This document shows, in pieces, positions 37,120-46,808 of a DNA stretch of 46,995 bases. A program made the position numbers and the translations under genes. Source of the stretch: Thermoplasmata archaeon (GTDB lineage Archaea > Thermoplasmatota > Thermoplasmata > Thermoplasmatales > Thermoplasmataceae); the NCBI GenBank assembly GCA_021818765.1, contig JAKATM010000002.1:1-46995 (forward strand), read 5' to 3'. Numbering within the stretch: position 1 is the stretch's first letter; every line of letters begins with the position of its first letter. The notes below the pieces were generated by a model that saw only the letters and a program-made list of their open reading frames with translations, was not told the origin of the DNA and searched no databases.

Positions 37120-38734
37120 GGACCTCATTATTTTTCTGTCAGTTCTCGCGACTGCAGGTCGCGTGCTTGGCCTCGTCCTGCTTTCCATAGTGACAGGATG
37201 GTTCTTGTCATACGGCGCCATTAAGGGAAAGATCTTTGAAAACATATTTATATCAATCTCGGAGGTATTCGAGTCGGTACCAGTAATTTCATTTTTTCCT
37301 GTTGTCCTGATACTATTTATAACAAGAATAGGCGGTCCGTTGGGCGTGGAATTAGCTGCCGATTTCCTGGTTTTCACTGCCGTTGTTTGGAACATCTGGA
37401 TTGCAGAATATCAGGCTTTTAAGACTATACCTCGTGAAATGGTCGAGGTAGGTGAAAATTATCGCCTTGGCTTCTTCTCTATCCTAAGGAATATATACAT
37501 ACCCTTCTCGATACCTAGAATTGTCGCGAACTTATTTCCAAGCATATCCGATGGTTTCTTCTATATAACCGTAAGTGAGGTATTTACTATCGGTGTAACC
37601 TCATACGAGACATTTGGAATCGGAACAGAGATGCAGAAACTGATCGTCGCATCAAATTATAATGGAATCATCCTGGCCTTTATATTTCTTGGATCAGTCA
37701 TAATGGTGATAATATATTTCCTCCGCAGGTTCAGCAGGCACGCTGTTGCAAAGTATACAGTTGATACCGATACGCCGGTGATCAGGAGGGGAAGATTCAG
37801 CTTCAAGAATACAACAAGGCGAATCTCATCAACCGCCGCAACACCATTTACCAGGCTTGCAAAGTATTACAGGCGAAGAAATCCATCTATGAAGAATGAG
37901 ATGTTTGAGGCAGAAAGAACCGGGGTAAATTATTCTCGTTATATCTTAGCGGCAGTAGGTCTCCTTATCCTGGCCGTACTCCTGTATTCATCCACGCTTC
38001 TTATTATAAGTGTTCCAGTATCAGAATGGTACAGTCTTTTCGCCCTGACCCCCCAAATCATTGTCGGTCTCCTATATGACTATGCCCGCGTTGCTGTCGT
38101 AATCGCAGTGACGTTTGTCATTTCCATAACTCTTGGCTATTACATGGCAGTAAACTCTCGCGCCGAGTCTGTAGGCGTACCCGTCATCCAGGTCTTGACA
38201 GCCTTCCCTGCACCAGTGTATTTCCCTTTTATCTACGTGGCATTTTATCCTGATTTTCATGCCGTATTCGGTCCACTTACCAGCGAGTTCTTTGTCATTG
38301 CTCTCGCCTTCATCAGCACATTCTATTATCTCTTTTACTCATTCTGGATGGGTGTTAAGGCAATGCCATCCGAATACCAGGAGCTTATGAAGAACCTGAA
38401 TATGGGATTCTTCAGCAAGATGCGGAGGGTCATAATTCCGTCGACATTCCCCTACCTGATAGCAGGCATATCCTCTACAATAAACAGTACCTGGGGGGGA
38501 CTGATGATAGGCGAATACTGGCCATCAATTTACGGAGATAGAACACTTCAGGTCAGCAATGGTCTCATGAGGTTTATAGATATCAACACAAGGTCCGGTA
38601 ACCTTGGTGCTGCAGCGTGGGGATCTTTTGTATTTGGAATTGTTGTCGTCGTATTCTCAATATTTTTCACAAGGAGGATGATGGACCTAGCAAGGAAACG
38701 CTATGTCGCGGAGGAAGGAGTCTTTGCGGCTTAA
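37100..38734 (+). CDS. NitT/TauT-type ABC transporter permease, two permease domains fused
   Basis: Two copies of the permease loop pattern (YRLGFFSILRNIYIPFSIPRIVANLFPSI and LNMGFFSKMRRVIIPSTFPYLIAGI); start probably ATG 37112. Confidence 0.9.
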   Translation: MVRRMNEDLIIFLSVLATAGRVLGLVLLSIVTGWFLSYGAIKGKIFENIFISISEVFESVPVISFFPVVLILFITRIGGPLGVELAADFLVFTAVVWNIWIAEYQAFKTIPREMVEVGENYRLGFFSILRNIYIPFSIPRIVANLFPSISDGFFYITVSEVFTIGVTSYETFGIGTEMQKLIVASNYNGIILAFIFLGSVIMVIIYFLRRFSRHAVAKYTVDTDTPVIRRGRFSFKNTTRRISSTAATPFTRLAKYYRRRNPSMKNEMFEAERTGVNYSRYILAAVGLLILAVLLYSSTLLIISVPVSEWYSLFALTPQIIVGLLYDYARVAVVIAVTFVISITLGYYMAVNSRAESVGVPVIQVLTAFPAPVYFPFIYVAFYPDFHAVFGPLTSEFFVIALAFISTFYYLFYSFWMGVKAMPSEYQELMKNLNMGFFSKMRRVIIPSTFPYLIAGISSTINSTWGGLMIGEYWPSIYGDRTLQVSNGLMRFIDINTRSGNLGAAAWGSFVFGIVVVVFSIFFTRRMMDLARKRYVAEEGVFAA

Positions 38735-38949
38735 AGATCATAGGGACATAACGCAAATATCAAAAGTCGCCTTTAGATTGTTGCCAATAAACAGAATCCT
38801 TAAATTCAAAATGAAATTATAGGAGATATAAGATGAGTGTTAATCTGCTCCAGTTTTTGTCCCGGCTCGATCAAACATGCGATCTTCAATGGATAGTATG
38901 AAATGTTATGCATTCAGGAGGAGTATTAATATGAGAAGCACCTTGATGC

Positions 38950-39450
38950 TTGCAGCTAGGCTGCTGGATAGTGATAGCACTGGCAGACGTTGTTGATCCC
39001 AACTCAAGAATAGCAGACCTGATAGGACTGCTCTACGTTCTGAATAACATGTTTGACGGAAAAGCAGATCTCTACATGCTCGAGAAAGAGATGGAAGTCG
39101 ATCTTGATGAACTGATGCCGATTGTTTACACCGCATCAATGCTTGGTTTTGTACTTTTTGAAACGGGAGATCTTTCAATAACTGCTCTTGGAAAGGAACT
39201 CATTAAGTCAAGCATCAAGACACGAAAGGAATTGATCAAGAAATCTCTCAAAGATCTGGAACCATTCAAGACGGCACTTAAGCTTGAAGAGTTTGAACTC
39301 GACAATCTCCTTGAAGCACTTCAGGATAATGGCGTTCAGACTTTTAATTCACCAACTGGCCGCCATGACGTGGAACTTACGCTGATTGAATGGGGCATCT
39401 ATTCTGGCCTGTTAAGAAAAGATGGGGATAGCTTCGTCGTAAAACCCTAA
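38950..39450 (+). CDS. Stand-alone AAA-associated C-terminal domain protein (AAA_assoc_C-like)
   Basis: ALADVVDPNSRIADLIGLLYVLNNMFDGKADLYMLEKEMEVDLDELMPIVYTASMLGFVLFETGDLSITALGKEL; possible GTG start at 38971. Confidence 0.82.
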   Translation: MQLGCWIVIALADVVDPNSRIADLIGLLYVLNNMFDGKADLYMLEKEMEVDLDELMPIVYTASMLGFVLFETGDLSITALGKELIKSSIKTRKELIKKSLKDLEPFKTALKLEEFELDNLLEALQDNGVQTFNSPTGRHDVELTLIEWGIYSGLLRKDGDSFVVKP

Positions 39451-39576
39451 GCATAAATCTTCGGTTGTTATTTGTTAACAATATTGTTTAAGGGCACTAG
39501 CATGGATCATGGAATTTACACTCTGGAAATAGAAGTAACTCTAAAATGTAATAAATCCCACTTGATAATGCAAAAA

Positions 39577-39599
39577 GTATAATATATATGCCGAGGCAT
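39577..39599 (+). promoter_or_regulatory. Candidate archaeal TATA box plus small palindrome upstream of the thermopsin gene
   Basis: AGTATAATATATATG followed by ATGCCGAGGCAT palindrome, just upstream of ATG 39608. Confidence 0.45.
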
Positions 39600-39607
39600 C
39601 ACATAAA

Positions 39608-42600
39608 ATGCGTTTAAGCCGCTTAAAAGCAACTATGGTATTTGCTGTTGTAATGGTAATGATGTTATCTGGAATGGCAATACTTGCAGAAAATTCCTCA
39701 GCAACAGGAAGTGTCGCAGGTCCTTTTCAATCAACAGTTTCCAAAGCAATTCAAGATACCTCTGTAAATCATATCTCGCCACCATCGGCTGTTCGCTCTT
39801 CTGGTGCGAAAACTCTTTCCCTGTCGCAGCGCATAAATCTTGAGAAATCAGTGATTCAAAACGCAAAGCAGCAAGGAATACCAATGAAGTATCTCTACCT
39901 GCCTGATTACATGTCACAGTCCACAATAAAAAATGGGCACGTAACACTAGCATATTCGTCTTCTCCAGCTCCGATGGGTATAGGCGATTATGGCCTTATG
40001 AACAATTCAGGAAATATAGTTACATATAACTCGACAACAAGCAGTTTTATGGCATCAATAACACTGAATAACCTTTCTGATTTCTATCTTCCAGATAATG
40101 AACCACAGTCAGTTAGCATGCAGTTGAATGCAATCCTGAACAATGTAGACATTCTGGGTAACGACAGCTACAACATGTGGACGCAGAACGTGCTTGACCT
40201 GAGCGTGAGAACTCATACATTGCTCTTCATTGACAATGTTTGGAATTTTTCCTCTCCAAATGCAGTATTAGAACCCGGAACAATACTCTCTTCATCGGCT
40301 GTTTCCGTTCATCATGGAGTTACATCAACTTACCATTATGGTTATAGTGCAGAATATGGATTTACGTTTCCTCTCACTATCGATATGTACCTGAACTCGA
40401 CGCTTGTCAACGGGAACAGTGCAGTTTTCTTTAACGTCTCAATCCCTGAAGATCATGTCAATTGCAACTACGACGAAGTTGTTTTCAACTCAACACATGG
40501 TCAGCCTTCATCATATTCGGCACCTTCTCCGCACTATTTTGTTAGCGGTACGCAACTATCACCGGATGGTTACACTCCTTATGATGCCGAGATAATGATC
40601 GGCGGCCCCGGCGGAGGAAGTAACGCAGACGTATCAACCATTAATGGTACAATGAATCTTCGTTGCATGAACGCGACGACATCAACATACCAGAATGTCC
40701 GGGCAGCTTACGACATCGGATCAGAAACGGGTGAAACCTCCACGGGGGTTGACGTTTCTTTCAACGGTTCAACGGCTGACTTGCAATCTGGGCCATCCTT
40801 AGTTTACGGTCTCTGGAACAACACTTACAGCCAGACCAAATACACCGTTGATTACAGCGGTCTTAGCAGTTCGCTCACTACACCATTCCTCTTTGTGCAG
40901 GATAATGAATCGTTAGCAGCTTGCCTGCAGTTTGGCTGGTCACCATCTGATAACTTTACGCTGCCAACTGCAAATTATGAGTACAAGGCCCTTCTTAATT
41001 CATATAATATAACAAGCGGAACTCTTTCCAATAGTGGAACAACGAATGTTGCCATGGTGGCTAGCACATCGTTGGGACGATATACACCCACAATAGCAAA
41101 TTCAAACTCCCAGCTTTCTGCAATAGCGTCTTCGGGTAGTGGAACAAGCTCCGATCCATATATAATTGCTCCAATTGGATTACATTATGTCACACTCAAT
41201 CCAATCTTCGGGCAGTTTAACGATTTTCTTTACCAGGTTTTTCCTGGAATCTTGTTGCATGGTACGACAGCCCATGTATTGATTTCTAATGCAGACCCTG
41301 CTTTCGATTACGAAGGTTACTGGTATAATTTTGTATACGAAGTGCTGGATTTGCATTATGGTTTCACTCTTCCTACTGGAAATGATCTCCCTACTGAGCT
41401 CTATGACGCGTCCAATGTGACAATCAGCAATGGATTATTTGCTACCTGGTATTTCTGTGACATCCAATCAACAGATGGTTCTGTGATGATCTGGAACTCC
41501 ACTAACCTCTTGATCACCCAGAATACAATCGGGTCTGTCGGAATAGGTATGCTTGTGTATAATTCCCCGTACCAGATGGCAAACATAACCATATATTCAA
41601 ACACTTTTCTCGGTTATAATGTGTTACTTTTCAAAAGCGAAACAGAAAGTATCGCACAACAGTTACAGTTTGATAGCAGCTTCAACGACGGAACTGACCA
41701 GTTTGGTCTTCAAATGTATAGTGGCGGAAACCTGATTTATGGAAATAATTTCACGACCCAAAATCCAGTTTATAGCCCAGAATTCAACTTTTACTGTGGA
41801 TGTCCTGCCACATACAAGGACTCGTGGAATACTACAAACACTGGAAACCAGTATTGGAACTATAATTCGGAAAAGCCTTTTAATGAAAGCGGTATGATCG
41901 CCAGTGGCGCTGATTACTTCCCGGATTCATTTGTAACGGGCGATAATGTTACATTCAAGACTGGTCTGAGCCAGCAAACAAACATTTCAATTGGAGTTTG
42001 TGGCTTGATCGCGCAGGGAACAAATCAAATAAGCATGTATAAGATCTTCAAGAACGACACAAAATACAGTTATTTTGCTGAATATGGAGATCCTGTTGAA
42101 GGATCATCTAGCTTTACGCCTAACAGCTCTAACTTTGTTGTAAATCTTTCGAGCACTAAGTTATTGGACTCGGTTACATTTGATGAGCAAGGGCTACCTT
42201 CAGGAACATCTTGGTCAGTCAATTTGAATGGAACAACTCTTACATCAACCAGTTACTCTATAAAATTCAATGAAACTGCTGGAACTTATAACTACACGGT
42301 AAAGACGGCTGATGTTTCATATGTAGCTGTCATACAGTTTGGCTCTGTAGATGTAACACCATCGACATATGTGGGCGTAGACTTTTCTTATGCCTATAAA
42401 GTGACTTTCAACGAGACTGGTCTTCCAGCATCTACACCATGGTATGTGAACATAAGCGGAGTGCCAGCGTCGGGTTCAATTATTAATCCAAGCTACACCG
42501 CTTATTTGGCGAACGGTTCCTATAGTGTCTCTATAGCTACGAGCGCGAAAGTTTACGATGCGACTTATAATGCTACCATAACGGTGAATGGTAAAAATCT

Positions 42601-43453
42601 GGTTGAACTTGTCTCGTTTTCTCCCGTCCTATACAAGGTCACGTTTACCGAGACTGGTCTTCCAACATCTACACCATGGTATGTGAACATTACGGGAATG
42701 GCATCATCAGGCGCGATAACTAGCATATCATATTCAGTCAATCTGCAGAATAATTCCTACACATTCTCTGTATCTACGCAGAACAAATCATATTCACCAA
42801 CATATACCTCATCGTTCGAGGTTAACGGAAAACCTGTTCCTGTTGCAATAACGTTCTCTCCAGTCCTATACAAGGTCACGTTCACAGAGACTGGGCTCCC
42901 TAGCGGAGACACCTGGTCATTGACGATTAATGGACAGACCAACACAACATCCTCAACTTCAATTAGTGTAATGGAACAAAACGGAACATACTCTTATTCC
43001 GTATCGACCACGAACACGGGATATAAACCTTCAGTGCCGTCATCCACATTCACCGTAAATGGATCCTCTAATTCTGTTTCAGTAGCATTTACTGCAGTCA
43101 CAGTAACGTCGGCTACATACACTGTGACTTTTACCGAAACAGGTCTACCTTCCGGATCTACGTGGTATCTCAATCTGTCGGATGGTAAATCTCTTTCATC
43201 AAGGAGCTCAACAATTACAGTTACCCTTCAAAATGGCAGTTACAGCTATGCTGCCTCATCCAGCGGGTATAACAATCTCACAGGATCAGCTTCTGTTAAT
43301 GGACATAGCCAGACCGTCAACCTGACATTTACGAAGGTGAAGACGCCAACCACTCCATCGTCAAGCAACAATACATTGTATATTGCAGTCGGAATAGTTG
43401 TAGCTGTTATCATAATTGGTGCCGTGGCTCTGGCCCTTAGAAGGAAGAAATAA
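39608..43453 (+). CDS. Thermopsin-like (A5) acid protease with C-terminal repeat domains and membrane anchor
   Basis: Signal-like N-terminus, MGIGDYGLMNNSGNIVTYNS, ISNGLFATWYF...TQNTIGSVGIGM; five xVTFxExGLP repeats; C-terminal TM IAVGIVVAVIIIGAVALALRRKK. Confidence 0.85.
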   Translation: MRLSRLKATMVFAVVMVMMLSGMAILAENSSATGSVAGPFQSTVSKAIQDTSVNHISPPSAVRSSGAKTLSLSQRINLEKSVIQNAKQQGIPMKYLYLPDYMSQSTIKNGHVTLAYSSSPAPMGIGDYGLMNNSGNIVTYNSTTSSFMASITLNNLSDFYLPDNEPQSVSMQLNAILNNVDILGNDSYNMWTQNVLDLSVRTHTLLFIDNVWNFSSPNAVLEPGTILSSSAVSVHHGVTSTYHYGYSAEYGFTFPLTIDMYLNSTLVNGNSAVFFNVSIPEDHVNCNYDEVVFNSTHGQPSSYSAPSPHYFVSGTQLSPDGYTPYDAEIMIGGPGGGSNADVSTINGTMNLRCMNATTSTYQNVRAAYDIGSETGETSTGVDVSFNGSTADLQSGPSLVYGLWNNTYSQTKYTVDYSGLSSSLTTPFLFVQDNESLAACLQFGWSPSDNFTLPTANYEYKALLNSYNITSGTLSNSGTTNVAMVASTSLGRYTPTIANSNSQLSAIASSGSGTSSDPYIIAPIGLHYVTLNPIFGQFNDFLYQVFPGILLHGTTAHVLISNADPAFDYEGYWYNFVYEVLDLHYGFTLPTGNDLPTELYDASNVTISNGLFATWYFCDIQSTDGSVMIWNSTNLLITQNTIGSVGIGMLVYNSPYQMANITIYSNTFLGYNVLLFKSETESIAQQLQFDSSFNDGTDQFGLQMYSGGNLIYGNNFTTQNPVYSPEFNFYCGCPATYKDSWNTTNTGNQYWNYNSEKPFNESGMIASGADYFPDSFVTGDNVTFKTGLSQQTNISIGVCGLIAQGTNQISMYKIFKNDTKYSYFAEYGDPVEGSSSFTPNSSNFVVNLSSTKLLDSVTFDEQGLPSGTSWSVNLNGTTLTSTSYSIKFNETAGTYNYTVKTADVSYVAVIQFGSVDVTPSTYVGVDFSYAYKVTFNETGLPASTPWYVNISGVPASGSIINPSYTAYLANGSYSVSIATSAKVYDATYNATITVNGKNLVELVSFSPVLYKVTFTETGLPTSTPWYVNITGMASSGAITSISYSVNLQNNSYTFSVSTQNKSYSPTYTSSFEVNGKPVPVAITFSPVLYKVTFTETGLPSGDTWSLTINGQTNTTSSTSISVMEQNGTYSYSVSTTNTGYKPSVPSSTFTVNGSSNSVSVAFTAVTVTSATYTVTFTETGLPSGSTWYLNLSDGKSLSSRSSTITVTLQNGSYSYAASSSGYNNLTGSASVNGHSQTVNLTFTKVKTPTTPSSSNNTLYIAVGIVVAVIIIGAVALALRRKK
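42168..43344 (+). repeat. Five tandem protein repeats (~75-84 aa) inside the thermopsin-like gene
   Basis: SVTFDEQGLPSGTSW, YKVTFNETGLPASTPWYVN, YKVTFTETGLPTSTPWYVN, YKVTFTETGLPSGDTW, YTVTFTETGLPSGSTWYLN; copies at 42395, 42632 and 42869 are spaced by exactly 237 nt. Confidence 0.9.
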
Positions 43454-43621
43454 TGATATATTGTCATCATCTAATTTTCACTAAAAATTTTTATTCTTAA
43501 AAAAAATATAATTTATCTTGCTCTAATTTTATTTATTGTTCTTTTTCGTATAAGTATTCTCCTATTTAGCCAACCTTATGCATAAAGAGGTTTCAAATAA
43601 CGCATAGGAATCCCTCAAGCA

Positions 43622-44554
43622 ATGAGAATCATAGATTTGCATGAAGATTTCGGTATTACGTCATCTACTGAAAATACCTTTACTGAAACAAAGCAATCAT
43701 CTATAGAAATCCTAAAAAAATATGGTGATGTCATCATATTTTCTGCAATTTATCCTTTTCATCGTGTGTGGTCCAAAAACATTGACAAGGTCATGCTCGG
43801 AGAGGAGCATATAGATTACACATGGGTTCCGGATCAACTCGGAATAATGCACCAGGTGAACTTTTATTCAACTTTACGACACAAGGGAATTGTTGACTTT
43901 GTTCGCAGAAAGACTGATATTAGAGAAGAAGGGACAAAATTCTTGATTTCAATGGAAGGGGCGGATACAATAGCTGAACCAACTGATATATATTCCCTTT
44001 ACGACCTGGGAGTCCGTTGCATAGGGTTCACATGGAATTACGACAACAAGTACGCGGCATCCTGTTATTCGAAGAAGGACTATGGATTGACGGGGGCAGG
44101 TGAAGAACTAGTCGATCTATGCAATGAACTGGGTATTATAGTTGATACTGCCCATACGAGCAGGCAGACAACTCTTGAAATATGCAAGTATTCAAAGAAA
44201 CCCGTAATAATGAGTCATTCCAATGTGAAGAGCCTCCACGATCATCCGAGGAATGCCGATGACGAAATGATTGAGGCAATACATTCAAAGCATGGTGTCT
44301 TGGGTGTTAGCGGAATAGCAGAAATGCTTTCCTCAGATCCCACTTTGAATGATCTGGTAAAAAACGTTAACTACATCGGAGAGAACTTCGGCTGGGACAT
44401 GGTTGCCATTGGCTCCGATTTTCTTGGAATGAGAGGAGGAACCAAGTGTTTTACTTCCTTCCAGGACATATCGAGGCTGGGCGAATTAATCGAACAAAAA
44501 GATCAACTACTTCATGCCAACGTTGAGCGCGTAATCAGGGCAGTTCTGAAATGA
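43622..44554 (+). CDS. M19 family (membrane/renal) dipeptidase
   Basis: DLHEDF (HxD), SMEGADTI, VDTAHTSRQT, VIMSHSNVKSLHDHPRNADDEMI, AIGSDFLGM. Confidence 0.9.
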   Translation: MRIIDLHEDFGITSSTENTFTETKQSSIEILKKYGDVIIFSAIYPFHRVWSKNIDKVMLGEEHIDYTWVPDQLGIMHQVNFYSTLRHKGIVDFVRRKTDIREEGTKFLISMEGADTIAEPTDIYSLYDLGVRCIGFTWNYDNKYAASCYSKKDYGLTGAGEELVDLCNELGIIVDTAHTSRQTTLEICKYSKKPVIMSHSNVKSLHDHPRNADDEMIEAIHSKHGVLGVSGIAEMLSSDPTLNDLVKNVNYIGENFGWDMVAIGSDFLGMRGGTKCFTSFQDISRLGELIEQKDQLLHANVERVIRAVLK

Positions 44555-44596
44555 GCTGAGCGGGTAAACATTTTATGCGGTTTGTGATACGATTGC

Positions 44597-45691
44597 ATGG
44601 CGTTCAAGCTTGGAATTGAAAACCTTCTTCAGGATCTGCCGAAGAAGCCAATAGCAATGCTCACAAACGCGTCTGGAGTGACGCAGGATCTTGTTCAAAA
44701 CATTGATCTCATGAAGCAGAAAGGTGCCCAGATCACGAGGATATTTGCACCCGAGCATGGGATTTATGCAGCTTTAAAGAATGGAGAGATAGTTCCGGAC
44801 GAAACTTACGCAGGCATTCCTGTCAAGTCAATCTATACGGAAAAATCGCATACTATAAATCCAAAGGAACTTGAAGACATCGAGGCCGTCGTATACGATA
44901 TCCAGGATGGCGGTGCGAGACCTTATACGTATGTGTCGTCATTGAAGCATCTATTGTCTGCTGCAGCCAGCGCAGGTGCAAAGGTTATAGTTTGCGACCG
45001 TCCGGCACCTCTTTCTGGATCAATAGTGGATGGACCAATGTTGAAGCCTTCTTTCAAATCCTTTGTGGGAATAGATGAATTTCCCCTTAGGTACGGGATG
45101 ACGATAGGCGAAATGGCTCTTTACCTGAACAGGGATGTAAAAGCGGACCTTGAGATCTCAAAGATGTCCGGTTACAAGAGATCTGAATTTTATGATGCGT
45201 ATCTAAAACATTTTGTTCCACCCTCGTTGAATCTTCCAACGCTGAATTCACTGTTTGTGTTTGTCGGAATGGTTTTGGTAGAGTCATCCAAAGTAAGCGT
45301 TGGACGTGGCACTCCTTACCCTTTCTCGCAGTTCGGATACAATGGAGCATGGTCGCTTGACCTTCGGCAAGAAAAGGGGGCATTATTCAGAAAGATAATG
45401 TTCATACCAAGCCTTGATCCATTGGGCGGGCAGAGGTTAGAGGGTTTTTCTATACACATTGAGAACCGCAAGGTGTTTAGAAGCATAACGCTCGCAATTC
45501 GCGTCCTGAAGCACATTTACTCGATCGATCCTGGCAACATCGACCTGAAGCATCTCTCCATTCTCTACGGATCTGACGATCTCAGAAAGTTCCTTGAAGG
45601 CGAAGTGAGTGTGGATGAAATAGCCGCAAGCTGGGCAGAATCGGCGCGTGACTATCTTGAAGCGAGGAGAACATACCTCCTTTATGATTGA
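44597..45691 (+). CDS. DUF1343/NamZ-like (exo-beta-N-acetylmuramidase family) protein, no signal peptide
   Basis: AMLTNASGVTQDLVQNIDLM, RIFAPEHGIYA, VVYDIQDGGARPYTYVSSL, VCDRPAPLSG, VDGPMLKPSFKSFVGIDEFPLRYGMTIGEMALYLN. Confidence 0.9.
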   Translation: MAFKLGIENLLQDLPKKPIAMLTNASGVTQDLVQNIDLMKQKGAQITRIFAPEHGIYAALKNGEIVPDETYAGIPVKSIYTEKSHTINPKELEDIEAVVYDIQDGGARPYTYVSSLKHLLSAAASAGAKVIVCDRPAPLSGSIVDGPMLKPSFKSFVGIDEFPLRYGMTIGEMALYLNRDVKADLEISKMSGYKRSEFYDAYLKHFVPPSLNLPTLNSLFVFVGMVLVESSKVSVGRGTPYPFSQFGYNGAWSLDLRQEKGALFRKIMFIPSLDPLGGQRLEGFSIHIENRKVFRSITLAIRVLKHIYSIDPGNIDLKHLSILYGSDDLRKFLEGEVSVDEIAASWAESARDYLEARRTYLLYD

Positions 45692-46803
45692 TTATCAGAT
45701 CAATAGCTAATAATATTTACCAAAGATTACGGCTTATGAAGATTAAAGGCATTGAATATAAAAAGATCAACATTGAGATGAAAAAGCCATTCAAGATTGC
45801 TCTTGGCTCAACAGACTTTTATGAAGGTTATTTTGTAAAAGTTTCCACGGATAATGGTATCACAGGTTATGGCGAAGCAATTCCAACCCCGTTCATAACG
45901 GGCGACACAATGGGATCGGTCGAGGCAGAGCTTTCTATTTTTGCTCAGGCTTTAAAGGGCATGGATTTTTCTACGGAAATGATAAACGAGAGAATGAAAG
46001 CACTGGCAAAGAGTTCAAAGGCGAGCAGGGCGGCAGTAGACATGGCGCTTTATGATATACTTGGTAAGAAGGCTGATCTCCCTCTTTACATGGTTCTAGG
46101 TGGTTTTAGATCCAGCATGAAGACGTCCTATACTGTCGATCTCGTTGATGCTGCACATGCCAAGGTTCAGGCAAAGGAACTCCTGGATGATGGTGTCGAG
46201 TTCTTCAAGATAAAGCTAGGCAAATCTGTAGATGAAGATTTTGAGAGAGTCAAGGCAGTAAGGGAAGTAATAGGACCCGATCGATGGATATGCGTTGACT
46301 TCAACCAGTCTTACAGTCCAAAGAAAGCAGCTCTACTTTCCGAGAAGATAGACAAGCTAGGCATTGAATTTCTGGAGCAGCCGGTGGCAAGAGATGATAT
46401 CAAAGGCATGAAGTTCGTGCGCATGAGTTCTTCCATACCAGTCATGGCGGATGAAGCAGTATTTACATTGGCCGATCTTAGCAATGTCGTCTATGAGGAA
46501 GCCGCTGACTATGTAAACATAAAGCTCATGAAATGTGGCGGAATCACTGATGCCCTCAAGATCGTAAAAGCAGCACAGGTCTTCAGGATGCCCTGCATGA
46601 TGGGGTGCATGGTTGAGACCAAACTCGCAAATACGGCAGGTCTGCATGTTGCCCTTGCACAGCCAAATTTCGCATATACAGATCTTGATGGTTTCTCGAG
46701 CCTAAAGGAACCGGGCGTAAACGGTGGCCTTAGCTTTGTGAAGGGGATTAACTACCCGCCCAAAGATAGCGGTATCGGTGCGTCTCCCCTCGCCGGTTTC
46801 TGA
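45688..46803 (+). CDS. L-Ala-D/L-Glu-type dipeptide epimerase (enolase superfamily)
   Basis: FFKIKLGK (KxK), CVDFNQSY, FLEQP, PVMADEAVF, YVNIKLMKCGG, and C-terminal TDLDGF (DxD) as in dipeptide epimerases; start probably ATG 45736. Confidence 0.88.
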   Translation: MIIRSIANNIYQRLRLMKIKGIEYKKINIEMKKPFKIALGSTDFYEGYFVKVSTDNGITGYGEAIPTPFITGDTMGSVEAELSIFAQALKGMDFSTEMINERMKALAKSSKASRAAVDMALYDILGKKADLPLYMVLGGFRSSMKTSYTVDLVDAAHAKVQAKELLDDGVEFFKIKLGKSVDEDFERVKAVREVIGPDRWICVDFNQSYSPKKAALLSEKIDKLGIEFLEQPVARDDIKGMKFVRMSSSIPVMADEAVFTLADLSNVVYEEAADYVNIKLMKCGGITDALKIVKAAQVFRMPCMMGCMVETKLANTAGLHVALAQPNFAYTDLDGFSSLKEPGVNGGLSFVKGINYPPKDSGIGASPLAGF

Positions 46804-46808
46804 TAACT

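Noticed and set aside
42168-43344. Regularly spaced 237-nt repeats considered as a CRISPR or satellite array
   Set aside because: Repeats are in frame within one ORF and encode protein domains; unit length and spacing do not fit CRISPR
43480-43560. AT-rich tract after the thermopsin gene considered as an origin-like or regulatory element
   Set aside because: Best explained as T-rich archaeal terminator plus ordinary AT-rich intergenic DNA; no repeated boxes seen
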